Below are positions 19,701 through 27,036 of a DNA stretch of 64,000 nt, in pieces. The translations under genes were made by a program, and so were the position numbers. The stretch comes from Gammaproteobacteria bacterium. Lineage in GTDB: Bacteria; Pseudomonadota; Gammaproteobacteria; Steroidobacterales; Steroidobacteraceae. The notes under the pieces are model-generated. The model had not been told where the DNA came from, did no database searches, and was given only the letters and a program-made list of their open reading frames with translations. Numbering within the stretch: position 1 is the stretch's first letter; the number at the start of each line of letters is the position of its first letter. Location of the stretch: positions 186,001-250,000 of the forward strand of contig JAJPKM010000036.1 of assembly GCA_021323735.1 (NCBI GenBank). The letters run 5' to 3'.

Positions 19701-20170
19701 AAGGGTAGGATTTCGCGGCCGCCCTGCCTGTCGAGCAGTACCAACTTCGGGTCCGGAAGCGTCGAGAAGCGGTTGGTGCTCACCAGCAGGCGGCCGTCCG
19801 GAGCCCAGGCGGCAGGAATCGAATCGCCATCCCAAGTACGTCGTTCCGGAATTCCCCCGGCCAGCGGGACGGTGTACACCTCGCTCGGCCCTTCGTACTG
19901 CCCGACAAAGGCAACCGTCAGCCCGTCCGGGGAAATACGCGCCATCGATTCCACGCCGGAATTGGAGGTCAAACGCCGTGCGGTACCGCCGCGAATGCCG
20001 ACGGACCAAAGATCACCTTCCGAGGTGAACACCACAGTGTCACCGTGCACCGATGGATAACGGTAGTATCCGCTGCGCTGTGCCGTGGAGTCCCCGGCGG
20101 ACCACGCGGCACCGGCGATGCAGGCAGCGATGAGCGCAGCAGCCCCGGGGAAAAGGTATTTGAGCGCCAT
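16775..20170 (-). CDS. Tricorn-like protease (S41 family)
   Basis: A 1131-residue exported protein. Signal peptide 1-28; WD40/PD40-type propeller repeats about 30-560 (YPSVHGDTVVFTSEGDLWSV, then ARISPDGLTVAF and related blades); a Lys/Ala-rich linker about 570-620; a tricorn C1-type helical region; a PDZ domain about 745-870; and an S41 catalytic domain with GYVHLRAMG, IIDVRHNGGGN and CDQATASDGEAF, where the Ser is the expected nucleophile. Tricorn proteases degrade oligopeptides entering through the propeller pore. The ATG at 20170 begins the signal peptide. No other peptidase is cotranscribed. A periplasmic site is inferred from the signal peptide, unlike the cytosolic archaeal enzyme. Confidence 0.92.
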   Translation of the reverse strand: MALKYLFPGAAALIAACIAGAAWSAGDSTAQRSGYYRYPSVHGDTVVFTSEGDLWSVGIRGGTARRLTSNSGVESMARISPDGLTVAFVGQYEGPSEVYTVPLAGGIPERRTWDGDSIPAAWAPDGRLLVSTNRFSTLPDPKLVLLDRQGGREILPLAEGSEAAYSSDGHSLFFTRWKKQPSFTKRYQGGLNETLWRFDGSGEATPLTADWAGTSRNPMYWNGRVYFLSDRDGVMNVYSMGAEGRDLKQESHQRGFDIASASLSEGRVVYACGADLWSLDLKTGREEMIPISTVSDFDQLREHWVKAPLNYLTSVHISPDGARAIFTARGEVFTLPAKNGRIIKVAGNPGVRYREARFLPDGKDVIAISTESGENEFWKFPANGTGAAQQWTRNSKVMRRDGVPSPDGRWLAHSDKDQQLWLYDIGTKQDKRIAQSRFGDFNGLTWSPDSRWLSFVQPAANQFLQISVFNVASGAIRAITSDRYNSMSPAWSTDGKWLYFLSDRSLKTTVESPWGARQPEPHFDRPVRIYELALTQGLRSPFLPPDELHPDSPAKTDAPAKPDSAVKDEDKSADAKLAAKSSDIKTANSKARGEPPGASAPKPSKEVKIDFADLALRLSEIPVPAGNYDSLQITDKRLCWLDGSDEAPRKLTLKCVDIANKGDELEVLAGDIKHYEISLDRKKMLIEKDRSFYIVDSDVKAAAFADPKVMAKATINLSAWSFFTNPRADFHGIFSDAWRLERDHFYDRNMQGVDWNAMRARYLPLVDRVSDREELNDVIAQMVGELSALHIFVRGGDVRKPADQIDLAALGARLRRDEQAGGFVVEHVYLHDPDLPNNAPPLDRPESRVTDGEIIVSINGESALSVTDERALLRGKAGSQVLLRVKSASGEARDVLVTPVKASDEGNLRYAEWEYTRRLKVDAESGGQIGYVHLRAMGANDIAQWAREYYPVYKRQGLIIDVRHNGGGNIDSWLLEKLLRQAWFYWQPRAGEAEWNMQYAFRGHMVVLCDQATASDGEAFTEGFHRFKLGKTIGVRTWGGEIWLNSSNFEADGGIATAAEIGVYGPEGKWLIEGHGVDPDIVVDNLPHATFAGADAQLKAALDLLKEQIRNDPRPMPGPPPYPNKAFPYSP

Positions 20171-20382
20171 ATATATTGATGTCCGCCTATGTCCGCTGAT
20201 ATTCATTCGTAATAATTGCACAGTGCCCTGGCCTGCGATAGCTTGGGGTCACGGACCCGTCCGCCGTCCGGTGCAACGCACGAGACGGATCGGGGCGATC
20301 GGAGAGCGCCCACGTTGGGTGCTCCTGGCGTTGATCGAATCGGCGAGACCTGGTTTTTAATGGGAACTTAGGGATTGAATAT

Positions 20383-20760
20383 ATGAACGATACGCAAGCA
20401 GGCGCCAAGCACTATCGCTGGGCCGATCTACCGGTCGAGCCGATGAGAGGCGGCATCACGCGCGCGCTCATCACCGGCGATCGCATGATGATTGCTCATG
20501 TGCGTCTGAAAAAGGGCGATGAGGTGCCGCAGCACGCGCATGAGAATGAGCAGATTACCTACATCCTCGAGGGTGCGCTGCATTTCTGGCTGGGCCCGAA
20601 GGGCGAGCGCGAGCAGATCGTGCGTGCGGGAGAAGTATTGGTCATTCCCTCGAATCTCGAGCATCGCGCCATGGCGCTCGAGGACACGCTGGACGTGGAT
20701 GTATTCAATCCGCCGCGGCAGGATTGGCTGAACGGCACCGACGCCTACTTGCGCCGGTGA
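20383..20760 (+). CDS. Cupin-domain protein
   Basis: A 125-residue single-domain cupin. The first cupin motif reads DEVPQHAHENEQITYILEGAL (two His and a Glu as metal ligands) and the second LVIPSNLEHRA. The full set of metal-binding residues (H, H, E, H) is present, so it should bind a divalent metal. Cupins of this type range from small dioxygenases to pectin-degradation (KdgF-like) proteins; the substrate is not predictable. Its stop abuts the amidase stop with no gap, in a tail-to-tail arrangement. Confidence 0.85.
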   Translation: MNDTQAGAKHYRWADLPVEPMRGGITRALITGDRMMIAHVRLKKGDEVPQHAHENEQITYILEGALHFWLGPKGEREQIVRAGEVLVIPSNLEHRAMALEDTLDVDVFNPPRQDWLNGTDAYLRR

Positions 20761-22311
20761 CTAGCTCAGCAGATGCGGCGGCACGCGCGCATTGGCCGCG
20801 CGTTCGTAAGCTCGGGCAACCTGCAGCAGCAACCCGTCCTGGTTGCGGCCCGTGACCAGAGTAACACCCACCGGAAGCCCATTGACGAGGCCTGCAGGCA
20901 CGGTGAGGCTGGGATAGCCCGCGATGGCGGCAGCGCTCGCAATCTGCGAGGATCCACCGCCACGCCGATCACCCCAGACAGGGTCGATCAGATCGGCCGG
21001 GCCATTGCTGGGCCCCATCAGCAGCTCCACTCCCTGTTGGCCGAGCAGGGTCGCGAGGCCTTCGACATCCGCGGTGCGATTCAAGCCGGCGAGCGCCTTC
21101 TGGTAGGCGGCATCGCTCAAGGGTCCTTTGGCGTCGGCCATTTCGAAGATTTCCTGGCCGAAGACGATCAGTTCCTGGTCCGCGTGTGCCCGATTGAAGG
21201 CGATCAGGTCGGTGAGGGTCTTGCAGTCGACCTGTGAGGGATCGAGCGTCGCCAGGTAGGCGTTGATGGCGTCCTTGAACTCATAGAGCAAGCCGTCGAG
21301 CTGATATTCACCGCTCTCATCGAAGGCCTTCGGCGGCTTGAGGTCCACCGTTACCGCGCCCTCGTGCTCGAGCACCGCGCGTGCATTGGCAAAAAGCTGC
21401 GTAGTGTCCGGGTGCGCGCCCTGCGGCACGGGCATGACGCCGATGCGCACGCCGCGCAAGCGAAACGCTTCAATGTCGGTGCCGTGCGAGCCGAAGCCCA
21501 GCGGCCGCTCGGCAATCACCGAGGCGAGGATCGCCGCATCCCCCACCGTGCGGCACATCGGGCCGGCGGTGTCTTGGCGCGGCGAGATGGGAACCACGCC
21601 CTTGCCGCTGACGACGCCGACGGTGGGTTTGTAGCCCACGAGCCCGTTTACCGAGGCCGGCGACAGGATCGAGCCGTTGGTCTCCGTGCCGATGGCCCCG
21701 GCGCAGAAACTTGCCGCGGCGGCAACGCCGGAGCCGGCGCTCGACCCGGAAGGGTTGCGGGCAGGGTCGTAGGCATTGCGTACCTGGCCACCCAAACCGC
21801 TCCATCCACTGCACGAACGCGTCGAACGAAAGTTGGCCCACTCGCTCAGGTTCGTTTTACCTAGGAAAATGGCGCCGGCGGCGCGCAGGCGCGCCGCGAG
21901 AGGCGCATCCGCGGGACGCAGCGAGCGGGCGAGGGCATGGGATCCTGCGGTGGTCGCGACCGGATCGCGGGTTTCGATGTTGTCCTTGAGCAGGATCGGA
22001 ATGCCGTGCAGAGGTCCTCGCAGCTTCCCTGATTTTCTTTCCGAGTCAAGGGCCCGTGCCATGCCGAGTGCATTTGGATTGAGCGCCAGCACCGAGCGAT
22101 ATTCCCGACCATGCTGATCGAAACGAGCGATGCGGCGAAGGTAGGCAGCAGTCAGCGCCTCCGAGGTCACGGTTCCCGCGGCCAAGGCGCGCTGCAAGGA
22201 GCCGATGGACTGCTCCGTCGGGTCGTAATCACGGTCGGCGGCCCGTAAGTCGCCCACGGCGGCGGCAAGCGATAAGGCACCTGCCGTTGTAATGAAGCCT
22301 CTGCGATCCAT
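20761..22311 (-). CDS. Exported amidase (amidase-signature family)
   Basis: A 516-residue amidase with an N-terminal Tat/Sec-like signal (MDRRGFITTAGALSLAAAVG). The amidase signature region has the catalytic Lys in ILLKDNIET (about 107) and the Ser-cisSer-Lys triad in SGSSAGSGVAAAASF and GTETNGSILSPAS (about 180-213). Family enzymes hydrolyse a wide set of amides. A second, more Tat-like amidase lies at 46497. It converges without gap on the cupin gene; its upstream region faces the tRNA-Gly promoter. Confidence 0.92.
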   Translation of the reverse strand: MDRRGFITTAGALSLAAAVGDLRAADRDYDPTEQSIGSLQRALAAGTVTSEALTAAYLRRIARFDQHGREYRSVLALNPNALGMARALDSERKSGKLRGPLHGIPILLKDNIETRDPVATTAGSHALARSLRPADAPLAARLRAAGAIFLGKTNLSEWANFRSTRSCSGWSGLGGQVRNAYDPARNPSGSSAGSGVAAAASFCAGAIGTETNGSILSPASVNGLVGYKPTVGVVSGKGVVPISPRQDTAGPMCRTVGDAAILASVIAERPLGFGSHGTDIEAFRLRGVRIGVMPVPQGAHPDTTQLFANARAVLEHEGAVTVDLKPPKAFDESGEYQLDGLLYEFKDAINAYLATLDPSQVDCKTLTDLIAFNRAHADQELIVFGQEIFEMADAKGPLSDAAYQKALAGLNRTADVEGLATLLGQQGVELLMGPSNGPADLIDPVWGDRRGGGSSQIASAAAIAGYPSLTVPAGLVNGLPVGVTLVTGRNQDGLLLQVARAYERAANARVPPHLLS

Positions 22312-22719
22312 GAATTCTTCCTTTGTAAGAGTGCCGAGTGGATTGTGCTGCGCACCCCGCCATGCTGCGCGGGCTGGCGACGTGATTTTTTTCGGTGATT
22401 TCTTTACGCCGCTCTGTGGATTTGCTCAGTATCAACATACCCCCTAGTGATATATGTCTTGGGGTAAGAGTCCAAATATAACGCCGCAGGGAGGTGCAGT
22501 TCAAAGGCAACAAGACGAAGTCTATTCGAGTCGAACGTCGTCAATGCGACCGCCATCGGCTCGACCTCGGGTACCCAGAATCTTCAGAGCGAGGTGGCAT
22601 TTTCGAAGACTTTCGGCGTCGTTCTGCGGCAAGGCGCCCTTCCTGCATCCGGCGCCGGGGTTTGCCTGCGCGCTCGAAAGGCGACTAGAATCCCCCTTGC
22701 CGAGAATCAGTCGCCTCGA
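22312..22719. other. Intergenic region before tRNA-Gly
   Basis: About 400 bp between the amidase start and the tRNA. I see no convincing gene: the frames here are short, and the reverse frame through the tRNA is a well-known false annotation type. The left part is AT-richer (around 22380-22460) and probably holds the amidase promoter. The right end contains the tRNA promoter listed separately. Confidence 0.5.
22662..22691 (+). promoter_or_regulatory. Likely sigma-70 promoter of tRNA-Gly
   Basis: TTGCCT (22662-22667) and TAGAAT (22686-22691) are separated by 18 bp, and the tRNA begins 28 bp beyond the -10 box. The nuclease-like gene starts 87 bp past the tRNA on the same strand, so read-through from this promoter could also express the first cassette. 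Confidence 0.5.
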
Positions 22720-22793
22720 GCGGGCGTCGTATAATGGTAATACCCAAGCTTCCCAAGCTTGAGCCGTGGGTTCGATTCCCATCGCCCGCTCCA
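22720..22793 (+). tRNA. tRNA-Gly (CCC)
   Basis: A 74-nt cloverleaf. The acceptor arm is GCGGGCG paired with CGCCCGC, the D stem GTAT/ATAC, and the anticodon stem CAAGC/GCTTG around the loop TTCCCAA, giving anticodon CCC, which reads GGG. The T arm GTGGG-TTCGATT-CCCAT carries one G-T pair, the discriminator is T, and the CCA is encoded. The last 23 bp (22771-22793) are the sequence repeated three times downstream, so this gene is the attachment site of the array. Confidence 0.97.
22771..22793 (+). repeat. att core inside tRNA-Gly (array site 0)
   Basis: The 23-bp 3' part of the tRNA, from the T loop to CCA. The same sequence recurs at 25984, 27707 and 29671 on the same strand. In the usual mechanism, an integrating element brings a copy of the tRNA end, so the gene stays intact and the older end is displaced downstream. 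Confidence 0.85.
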
Positions 22794-22879
22794 AAACACC
22801 CCTTTAAGATCCGACCGCAAAGTCTACTTACTTGCGCAGGCAAGCACGGGTGCGCAAACATCGGCAGTGAGGTGCTGCC

Positions 22880-24628
22880 ATGTGGAAACGCAAACTTCCT
22901 GGTATTCCCCGGGTCCGCAAGTTGATGACCCGTAGTTTCAGGGGGTCGAAAACCCATCTTGGGGCCGATAAGCGAGACACAAATAGGGCGTGGGAAGTCG
23001 AAGCGATTCGAACAGTGCGGCATAAGATCTCGCGGATGCCGGTAGATCAGATAGCCCACACGTTGTTCGTCAGCCGTCTCCAGCCCCTCGCCGCAATGCT
23101 CGAAGATTCGGGCTGGCGTTCACCTTATAAGGCGCGCCATTACCTCATCAGTCTTGCAATGCAGACTCCCGTTCCAAAACGACCGCGAATCCTGTCGATC
23201 GAGGGTTGGATCTCCCCAGCAGCCACGGTCGGGAAAGTCATTGAGGCTTATGCCTCGCGGCTGGCGAGTTCCGACCAGAATGCCTGGCTCGCGTCGAGGG
23301 TATTCCATGACAGGGCGCTCAACCCACGCTTCATCGACATCGAGCAAGTGCAAGAGATCTGTCGGAAGTTCTTTGCTCAAATGTCAGCTGCCGAAAATGA
23401 TATTGGGCTTCCACTCAAAGTTGTTATGGAGGTATTTGATCACCTTGACAAGGTGATTGATCAACAGCTTAACGATCTTCAACAAGGACGCGGGCCGCCA
23501 CTGAATCGCGGCCAGGATCCGCTGCAGCACACGGCAGAGGCCCTCGCCTTGCGGATCTCCGAACTCGGCGTCCGGTTCGGTGGCGAAAATATTGCTACAT
23601 TGCTAAAGACTTTCGGATTAGTTCGAAAACAGCGCGATGATCGACTCTTTTTCTCAGATGAAGTCGGACATCCGACGCTAACTGAGGAGTATCCCCTGAT
23701 TGTGTCAGGCGACCACGTTTATGTTGGCGATATCAACGCGCTTTGGCTCGCATTGTACGGTCGACTCTTGCGCGCCTCTCGCGAGGAAGGGTGGAGCAAA
23801 CGGCGAGGCGAGTATGTCGAAGACAAGACCGCAGATATCCTTCGGAGACTATTTGGCGACGACGCTGTTCACCAACATGTTTGGGTGAAAAAAGGTGGCC
23901 CGGAGCACGATGCTATCGTCGTCATCGATGATGCGCTTGTCGTCGTGGAAACCAAGGGGGCTGCTGCCGTTCCTCCGATCACCTCCGATCATGCTATGAA
24001 CTTGCAGCGAATCCAGTCCCACGCCAAGACCTCGCAAAGCCCATTTAAGGGCATTGAGCAGGCTCAGAAATTGCTGCGGTATTTGGTGGCGAGTTCCAAG
24101 CCAATCACAGTGCGAGTCGGTGGTAAGGAGTGGAAGGACGGAGTACCACTTGAGCTTGATCCCCGAACCTTCAAACGCTATTTTGCGATCGTGGTTTCGC
24201 TGGAAGAATATGGTTCCCTGCTCACGGACTGGAGCATGTTGAACCTCGTTGACACTTCGTTCGGGAATCCGTGGGGCGTCAACCTGCATTCATTCGAGCA
24301 ATTTGCATGGGGAATCGAACGTCGCCGGTGGGACGGGCGCGATCTTCTCATTTACCTCGAGGATAGGTTGTTTTGCCACGGAGGCATGATCACGGGCGAC
24401 GAGTTAGACTATGCTGGTTACTGGCTCAACCAGGGAGATCTGGGCCCATTTTCCTGTCCTGGGATGTCATTTCAAGGGCGTAACTGGGCAAAAATATTTG
24501 ATGACCTTTGGTTGGAACGTCGCGGACTTGCTTGCGTCGAGTTTGAGTCAGCTGCCCGACCGAGCGCTGCACCTAAACGCGATCGAGCCGACGCTATGCG
24601 TGCCTTTATCAATCGGATTGTTTCCTGA
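22880..24628 (+). CDS. Predicted PD-(D/E)XK nuclease-like protein of cassette 1
   Basis: A 582-residue soluble protein that I do not recognise as a named family. Residues about 300-355 hold RRGEYVEDKTADILRRLFG, then DAIVVIDDALVVVETKG. The E...D...ExK pattern after two beta strands is the active-site layout of PD-(D/E)XK nucleases (NERD / restriction-like). The N-terminal 280 residues look helical, without obvious motifs, and could bind nucleic acid or a partner. GAGG lies 8 bp before the ATG at 22880. The gene follows the tRNA by 86 bp and is the only rightward gene of the cassette. A defence or element-maintenance role is inferred from context only. No methylase or helicase is adjacent. Confidence 0.6.
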   Translation: MWKRKLPGIPRVRKLMTRSFRGSKTHLGADKRDTNRAWEVEAIRTVRHKISRMPVDQIAHTLFVSRLQPLAAMLEDSGWRSPYKARHYLISLAMQTPVPKRPRILSIEGWISPAATVGKVIEAYASRLASSDQNAWLASRVFHDRALNPRFIDIEQVQEICRKFFAQMSAAENDIGLPLKVVMEVFDHLDKVIDQQLNDLQQGRGPPLNRGQDPLQHTAEALALRISELGVRFGGENIATLLKTFGLVRKQRDDRLFFSDEVGHPTLTEEYPLIVSGDHVYVGDINALWLALYGRLLRASREEGWSKRRGEYVEDKTADILRRLFGDDAVHQHVWVKKGGPEHDAIVVIDDALVVVETKGAAAVPPITSDHAMNLQRIQSHAKTSQSPFKGIEQAQKLLRYLVASSKPITVRVGGKEWKDGVPLELDPRTFKRYFAIVVSLEEYGSLLTDWSMLNLVDTSFGNPWGVNLHSFEQFAWGIERRRWDGRDLLIYLEDRLFCHGGMITGDELDYAGYWLNQGDLGPFSCPGMSFQGRNWAKIFDDLWLERRGLACVEFESAARPSAAPKRDRADAMRAFINRIVS

Positions 24629-24700
24629 GAGCCGTGGCTTGGTCGCATAAGCCATTTTTGTAAAGATGGCCCTGTGAGAAAAGTGCTCAGCCATTCGGGT

Positions 24701-25186
24701 TTAGCGCTTAACTTTTCTCCTGTCCGAAAGCTCGACTGCATATAATCGCATATCGAGCGTGACCGGCTCCTTAGATACCAGGCGCACGTCTTTGAATCGA
24801 TCATGTGCGGGATTCAGCATCAGGTTCCTCTCTTCCGAAGCGATCACGGAAGGAACGAGTATGCCGAGGCTCGATTTCGATGCCACCCAGGCATCGCCGA
24901 AGCGTTTGCTGGACGGGCCGGGGGGTAGCTTATTCCAGCCGCGCGGCAGGTCGTTCATCGTTACTTCTACGATGGAGTCATCCGGAATTTCAATGACGAA
25001 CTTCAATCGTGTGCGCGGGTAAGGATGCGGAGAATGAACCCGCAGTTCTAGCATGCCGAGGGACTCGTTCGTAGCGCAATACAGCACGGGAATTCCTTTG
25101 GTGTTCCAGCGCCCCCCGTTTCTACGAGCTCCTTCGGCCGACAGCCCGTCAGCAAATCTCGTCTTCGTGAATCGGTAGACCTTCAC
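24701..25186 (-). CDS. RES-domain toxin (NAD-degrading type)
   Basis: A 161-residue RES-domain protein. It shows the conserved Arg near the start (VYRFTKTRFADGLSAEGA), the GGRWNTKG motif (24-31), the Glu in LGMLELRVH (43-51) and a late SSLGILVPS (104-112). These contain the Arg, Arg/Glu and Ser residues of the ART-like active site. RES toxins (ParT, MbcT) break down NAD+ by phosphorolysis or hydrolysis, or ADP-ribosylate targets, and are silenced by Xre/MbcA/ParS antitoxins. The antitoxin gene ends 15 bp upstream, in the usual antitoxin-first order. Confidence 0.92.
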   Translation of the reverse strand: MKVYRFTKTRFADGLSAEGARRNGGRWNTKGIPVLYCATNESLGMLELRVHSPHPYPRTRLKFVIEIPDDSIVEVTMNDLPRGWNKLPPGPSSKRFGDAWVASKSSLGILVPSVIASEERNLMLNPAHDRFKDVRLVSKEPVTLDMRLYAVELSDRRKVKR

Positions 25187-25201
25187 AAAGGCGGCCGCAG
25201 A

Positions 25202-25735
25202 TCAAACAGGCAGCCCGTGTTCGATTGTGCCTAGTTCAGCGTGAACTACTTCATCGCCCTCTATCGTCGCCAATAGGTTAAGTGGCCGCGCTCCTCCCAA
25301 TGCTTCATTGGGTTCTTTGAGCCACTGGACTGCGTAACCAGTATCCTCGAACACGCTCACCGCGTGCACCAAGGCACGCGATACTCGATATAGAAGGTCG
25401 CTGTCCGCGCGTGAGAGCCGCTGTCGTTGAAGTAGTTCATTGAGAGTCTTTCTCGTACGTCCTAAGATGTCGCTGAACTCCTCTTTCGTTACGTCAAGAG
25501 CAGTCAGCAATGTCGGAATGGCTCTTCCCGGAATTCCGGCCTCGATTTCTCGATGAAGTTCGATGCCGCTCATTTCCTTTGCGCCACCAACATCAGCCAG
25601 TTGTCTCTCGATCCATCTCCGTACTGCAAACGGGTCGCCGCCGCTCCAACGCTTAGAGCCTCGATTGCGAAGCAAACCCAAGGCAACCCCGCTCACATTT
25701 GGCGGATCCATTATTTGAACTGCTGCCATTTTCAT
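25202..25735 (-). CDS. Xre/MbcA/ParS-family antitoxin
   Basis: A 177-residue antitoxin. The N-terminal half carries a helix-turn-helix-like stretch (about 75-115, TALDVTKEEFSDILGRTRKTL), and the C-terminal half is the MbcA/ParS/Xre toxin-binding domain, with SRALVHAVSVFED and AVQWLKEPNEALGGARPLNLL. The start at 25735 is fixed by GGAGG 5 bp before ATG-AAA-ATG; longer frames lack such a signal. It sits immediately upstream of the RES toxin and probably represses the pair through the inverted repeat at 25756-25780. The gene is the last in cassette 1. Confidence 0.9.
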   Translation of the reverse strand: MKMAAVQIMDPPNVSGVALGLLRNRGSKRWSGGDPFAVRRWIERQLADVGGAKEMSGIELHREIEAGIPGRAIPTLLTALDVTKEEFSDILGRTRKTLNELLQRQRLSRADSDLLYRVSRALVHAVSVFEDTGYAVQWLKEPNEALGGARPLNLLATIEGDEVVHAELGTIEHGLPV

Positions 25736-25755
25736 TACGTCCTCCAAGTGGCGTA

Positions 25756-25780
25756 ATTGTAACATATGACCCATTACAAT
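25756..25780. promoter_or_regulatory. Candidate ParS operator
   Basis: A perfect 7-bp inverted repeat ATTGTAA-N11-TTACAAT lies 21 bp upstream of the antitoxin start. On the minus strand the left arm includes TACAAT, a plausible -10 box, so binding there would block the promoter, as expected for an autoregulated pair. Confidence 0.6.
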
Positions 25781-25854
25781 GGGTAGATCTTCCCCGAATG
25801 ACACGCCACGAATAACAGAAACACTCGAAAGAGTACAGATCCGACCATCTCGTC

Positions 25855-26006
25855 GGTCCCCAATGGCCGCATTGGCTGGCATTGGTTCGTGTGGCGCCGT
25901 TTTTCGCACAAAATTCGCACGCAGCGCTCATCCGCACCTGTAACGCCATGATTCGAGAAGATTCGTAGCGCCCGAGCGATATATTCGATTCCCATCGCCC
26001 GCTCCA
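25855..26006 (+). repeat. Cassette end repeat, copy 1
   Basis: About 150 bp that starts with CCAATG-GCCG-CATTGG (25860-25875), a perfect 6-bp inverted repeat, and ends with the 23-bp tRNA core. It matches copies 2 and 3 in the first about 70 bp (GGCTGGC, TTGG, GTTTTTC, CACA, CGCACGCAG) and in the last 45 bp, but is the most diverged. It forms the right end of cassette 1, directly beside the ParS operator. Confidence 0.85.
25984..26006 (+). repeat. att core copy 1
   Basis: An exact 23-bp copy of the tRNA-Gly 3' end (TTCGATTCCC...GCTCCA). It is the boundary between cassettes 1 and 2, 3213 bp from the core in the tRNA. Confidence 0.9.
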
Positions 26007-26018
26007 CTTCCGGCCATC

Positions 26019-26034
26019 GCTGGCGAATGCCAGC
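26019..26034. repeat. Hairpin just after att copy 1
   Basis: GCTGGC-GAAT-GCCAGC is a perfect 6-bp stem with a GAAT loop, 12 bp after the core. A near-copy (GCCGGC-GAAT-GCCAGC, one mismatch) occupies the same place after att copy 3 (29706-29721). Copy 2 lacks it. Confidence 0.6.
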
Positions 26035-26078
26035 CAATGGGGCTCCTCTCGCTGGGGCACACAATCGTTGGCCCGCGT

Positions 26079-26112
26079 TCGCTGGCGTTGGCTGTGGTTT
26101 CACACGCAGTCT
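26079..26112 (+). repeat. Degenerate fragment of the end repeat
   Basis: CGCTGGCGTTGGCTGTGG followed by TTTCACACGCAGT parallels the GGCTGGCGTTGGCTCG ... TTTTTCACACA ... CGCACGCAG of copies 2 and 3, with an internal deletion. It lacks the CCAATG palindrome and the tRNA core, so it looks like the remains of an older junction. Confidence 0.4.
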
Positions 26113-26174
26113 TGCCCGTCTAACCGGGTTCGACCCTAACAGGCGGTCGCGACTGTCGGCTTTTCGGACCCAAA

Positions 26175-26822
26175 TTACCCGGGCCGCGGTCCTGATTGCT
26201 GTGGCAGTATCAAGATCTCGATCAATGTCGCAGTTGCTACGAGTTTGGGTCCCTCTTGAATGCGCCAGGACCGTCCAGATCGCAGTGCATCCATCAAACC
26301 TGGCCCGTTTAAAAACTCAATGTCCACTTCCTTGGACTCCCCCGGCAGTATCGACTCGCTTCTCGCGAACGTGATCGGAATGGCGCGGCCGGGGTCCCAG
26401 GGCACGTAATCGGGCTCTGGTCTTTTCTCCGTCCTAACAGGGTTACCGTTCGCATCCCGATCAAGGAAGTCCGGGCCATAAAACATATCTTTGCATTCTG
26501 GTGTGATCAAGACTTGGATCGCTGGTTGCCGGGCAACGTAATCAGCCGCTAATAGTTTACTTGGCCGGCAGACAAATTCGAGACCGTAAGGGTGCTTTGT
26601 CGAGCGGTCAAGCGTTGTGCCGCCGGAGGCCGTGATGAAATGTCCCGCCGCGCAAGTTTTCGCTATCTCGGCGTTGCAAGCGATTTCGGTGCGACAGCTC
26701 ACGCGATACACAGTGCTGCCCGCTCTTATCCCAATGGGTCGTGTTACGGCTGGGGGAGTACAGGCGGTCACCGTCAAGGAGCTAACGATTGCCACCACCC
26801 GAGCGAGTCCGACGAATCTCAT
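26175..26822 (-). CDS. Unknown lipoprotein of cassette 2
   Basis: A 215-residue protein with a lipobox (TVTAC, Cys at about 20) after a hydrophobic segment. The N-terminal mature part is Cys-rich, with YRVSCRTEIACNAEIAKTC, and the rest is beta-rich with several Pro/Asp segments. I recognise no domain. The ATG at 26822 is preferred because it begins the signal peptide; the longer frame adds nine residues. It is transcribed leftward, towards the first junction, like the toxin-antitoxin genes of cassettes 1 and 3. Function is unknown. Confidence 0.65.
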   Translation of the reverse strand: MRFVGLARVVAIVSSLTVTACTPPAVTRPIGIRAGSTVYRVSCRTEIACNAEIAKTCAAGHFITASGGTTLDRSTKHPYGLEFVCRPSKLLAADYVARQPAIQVLITPECKDMFYGPDFLDRDANGNPVRTEKRPEPDYVPWDPGRAIPITFARSESILPGESKEVDIEFLNGPGLMDALRSGRSWRIQEGPKLVATATLIEILILPQQSGPRPG

Positions 26823-27036
26823 ATGCGCTGCCTTCCGGTCGCAAGGCATATTAATTTAGCAGTTAACACAACCGAGCGGTGGGGTTCGCGTCCGTCGTCC
26901 TGAGGCTGGGACCGGCTAGCTTCTTCGTCGGACTCTGAACGGCTGCCATGGAGGGAGCAATTAGAACCTCGGACTGGCAGCCGTTGGCCGGGTGGGGACA
27001 GCGGTCGGCATTTCTGTGCAAATAGGCGACTATCCG

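Larger units (their letters stand above)
25781..26174. other. Non-coding junction of cassettes 1 and 2
   Basis: About 390 bp with no gene. It contains copy 1 of the end repeat, the second tRNA core (25984-26006), a hairpin (26019-26034) and a degraded second repeat copy (26079-26112). Reverse frames here are artefacts of the tRNA-derived sequence. Confidence 0.7.

Noticed and set aside
22522-22794. A reverse frame beginning MERAMGIEPTAQAWEAWV
   Set aside because: It runs antisense through tRNA-Gly and is a frequent false annotation. The repeated reverse frames at 25653-26103, 27537-27749 and 29444-29802 have the same origin.
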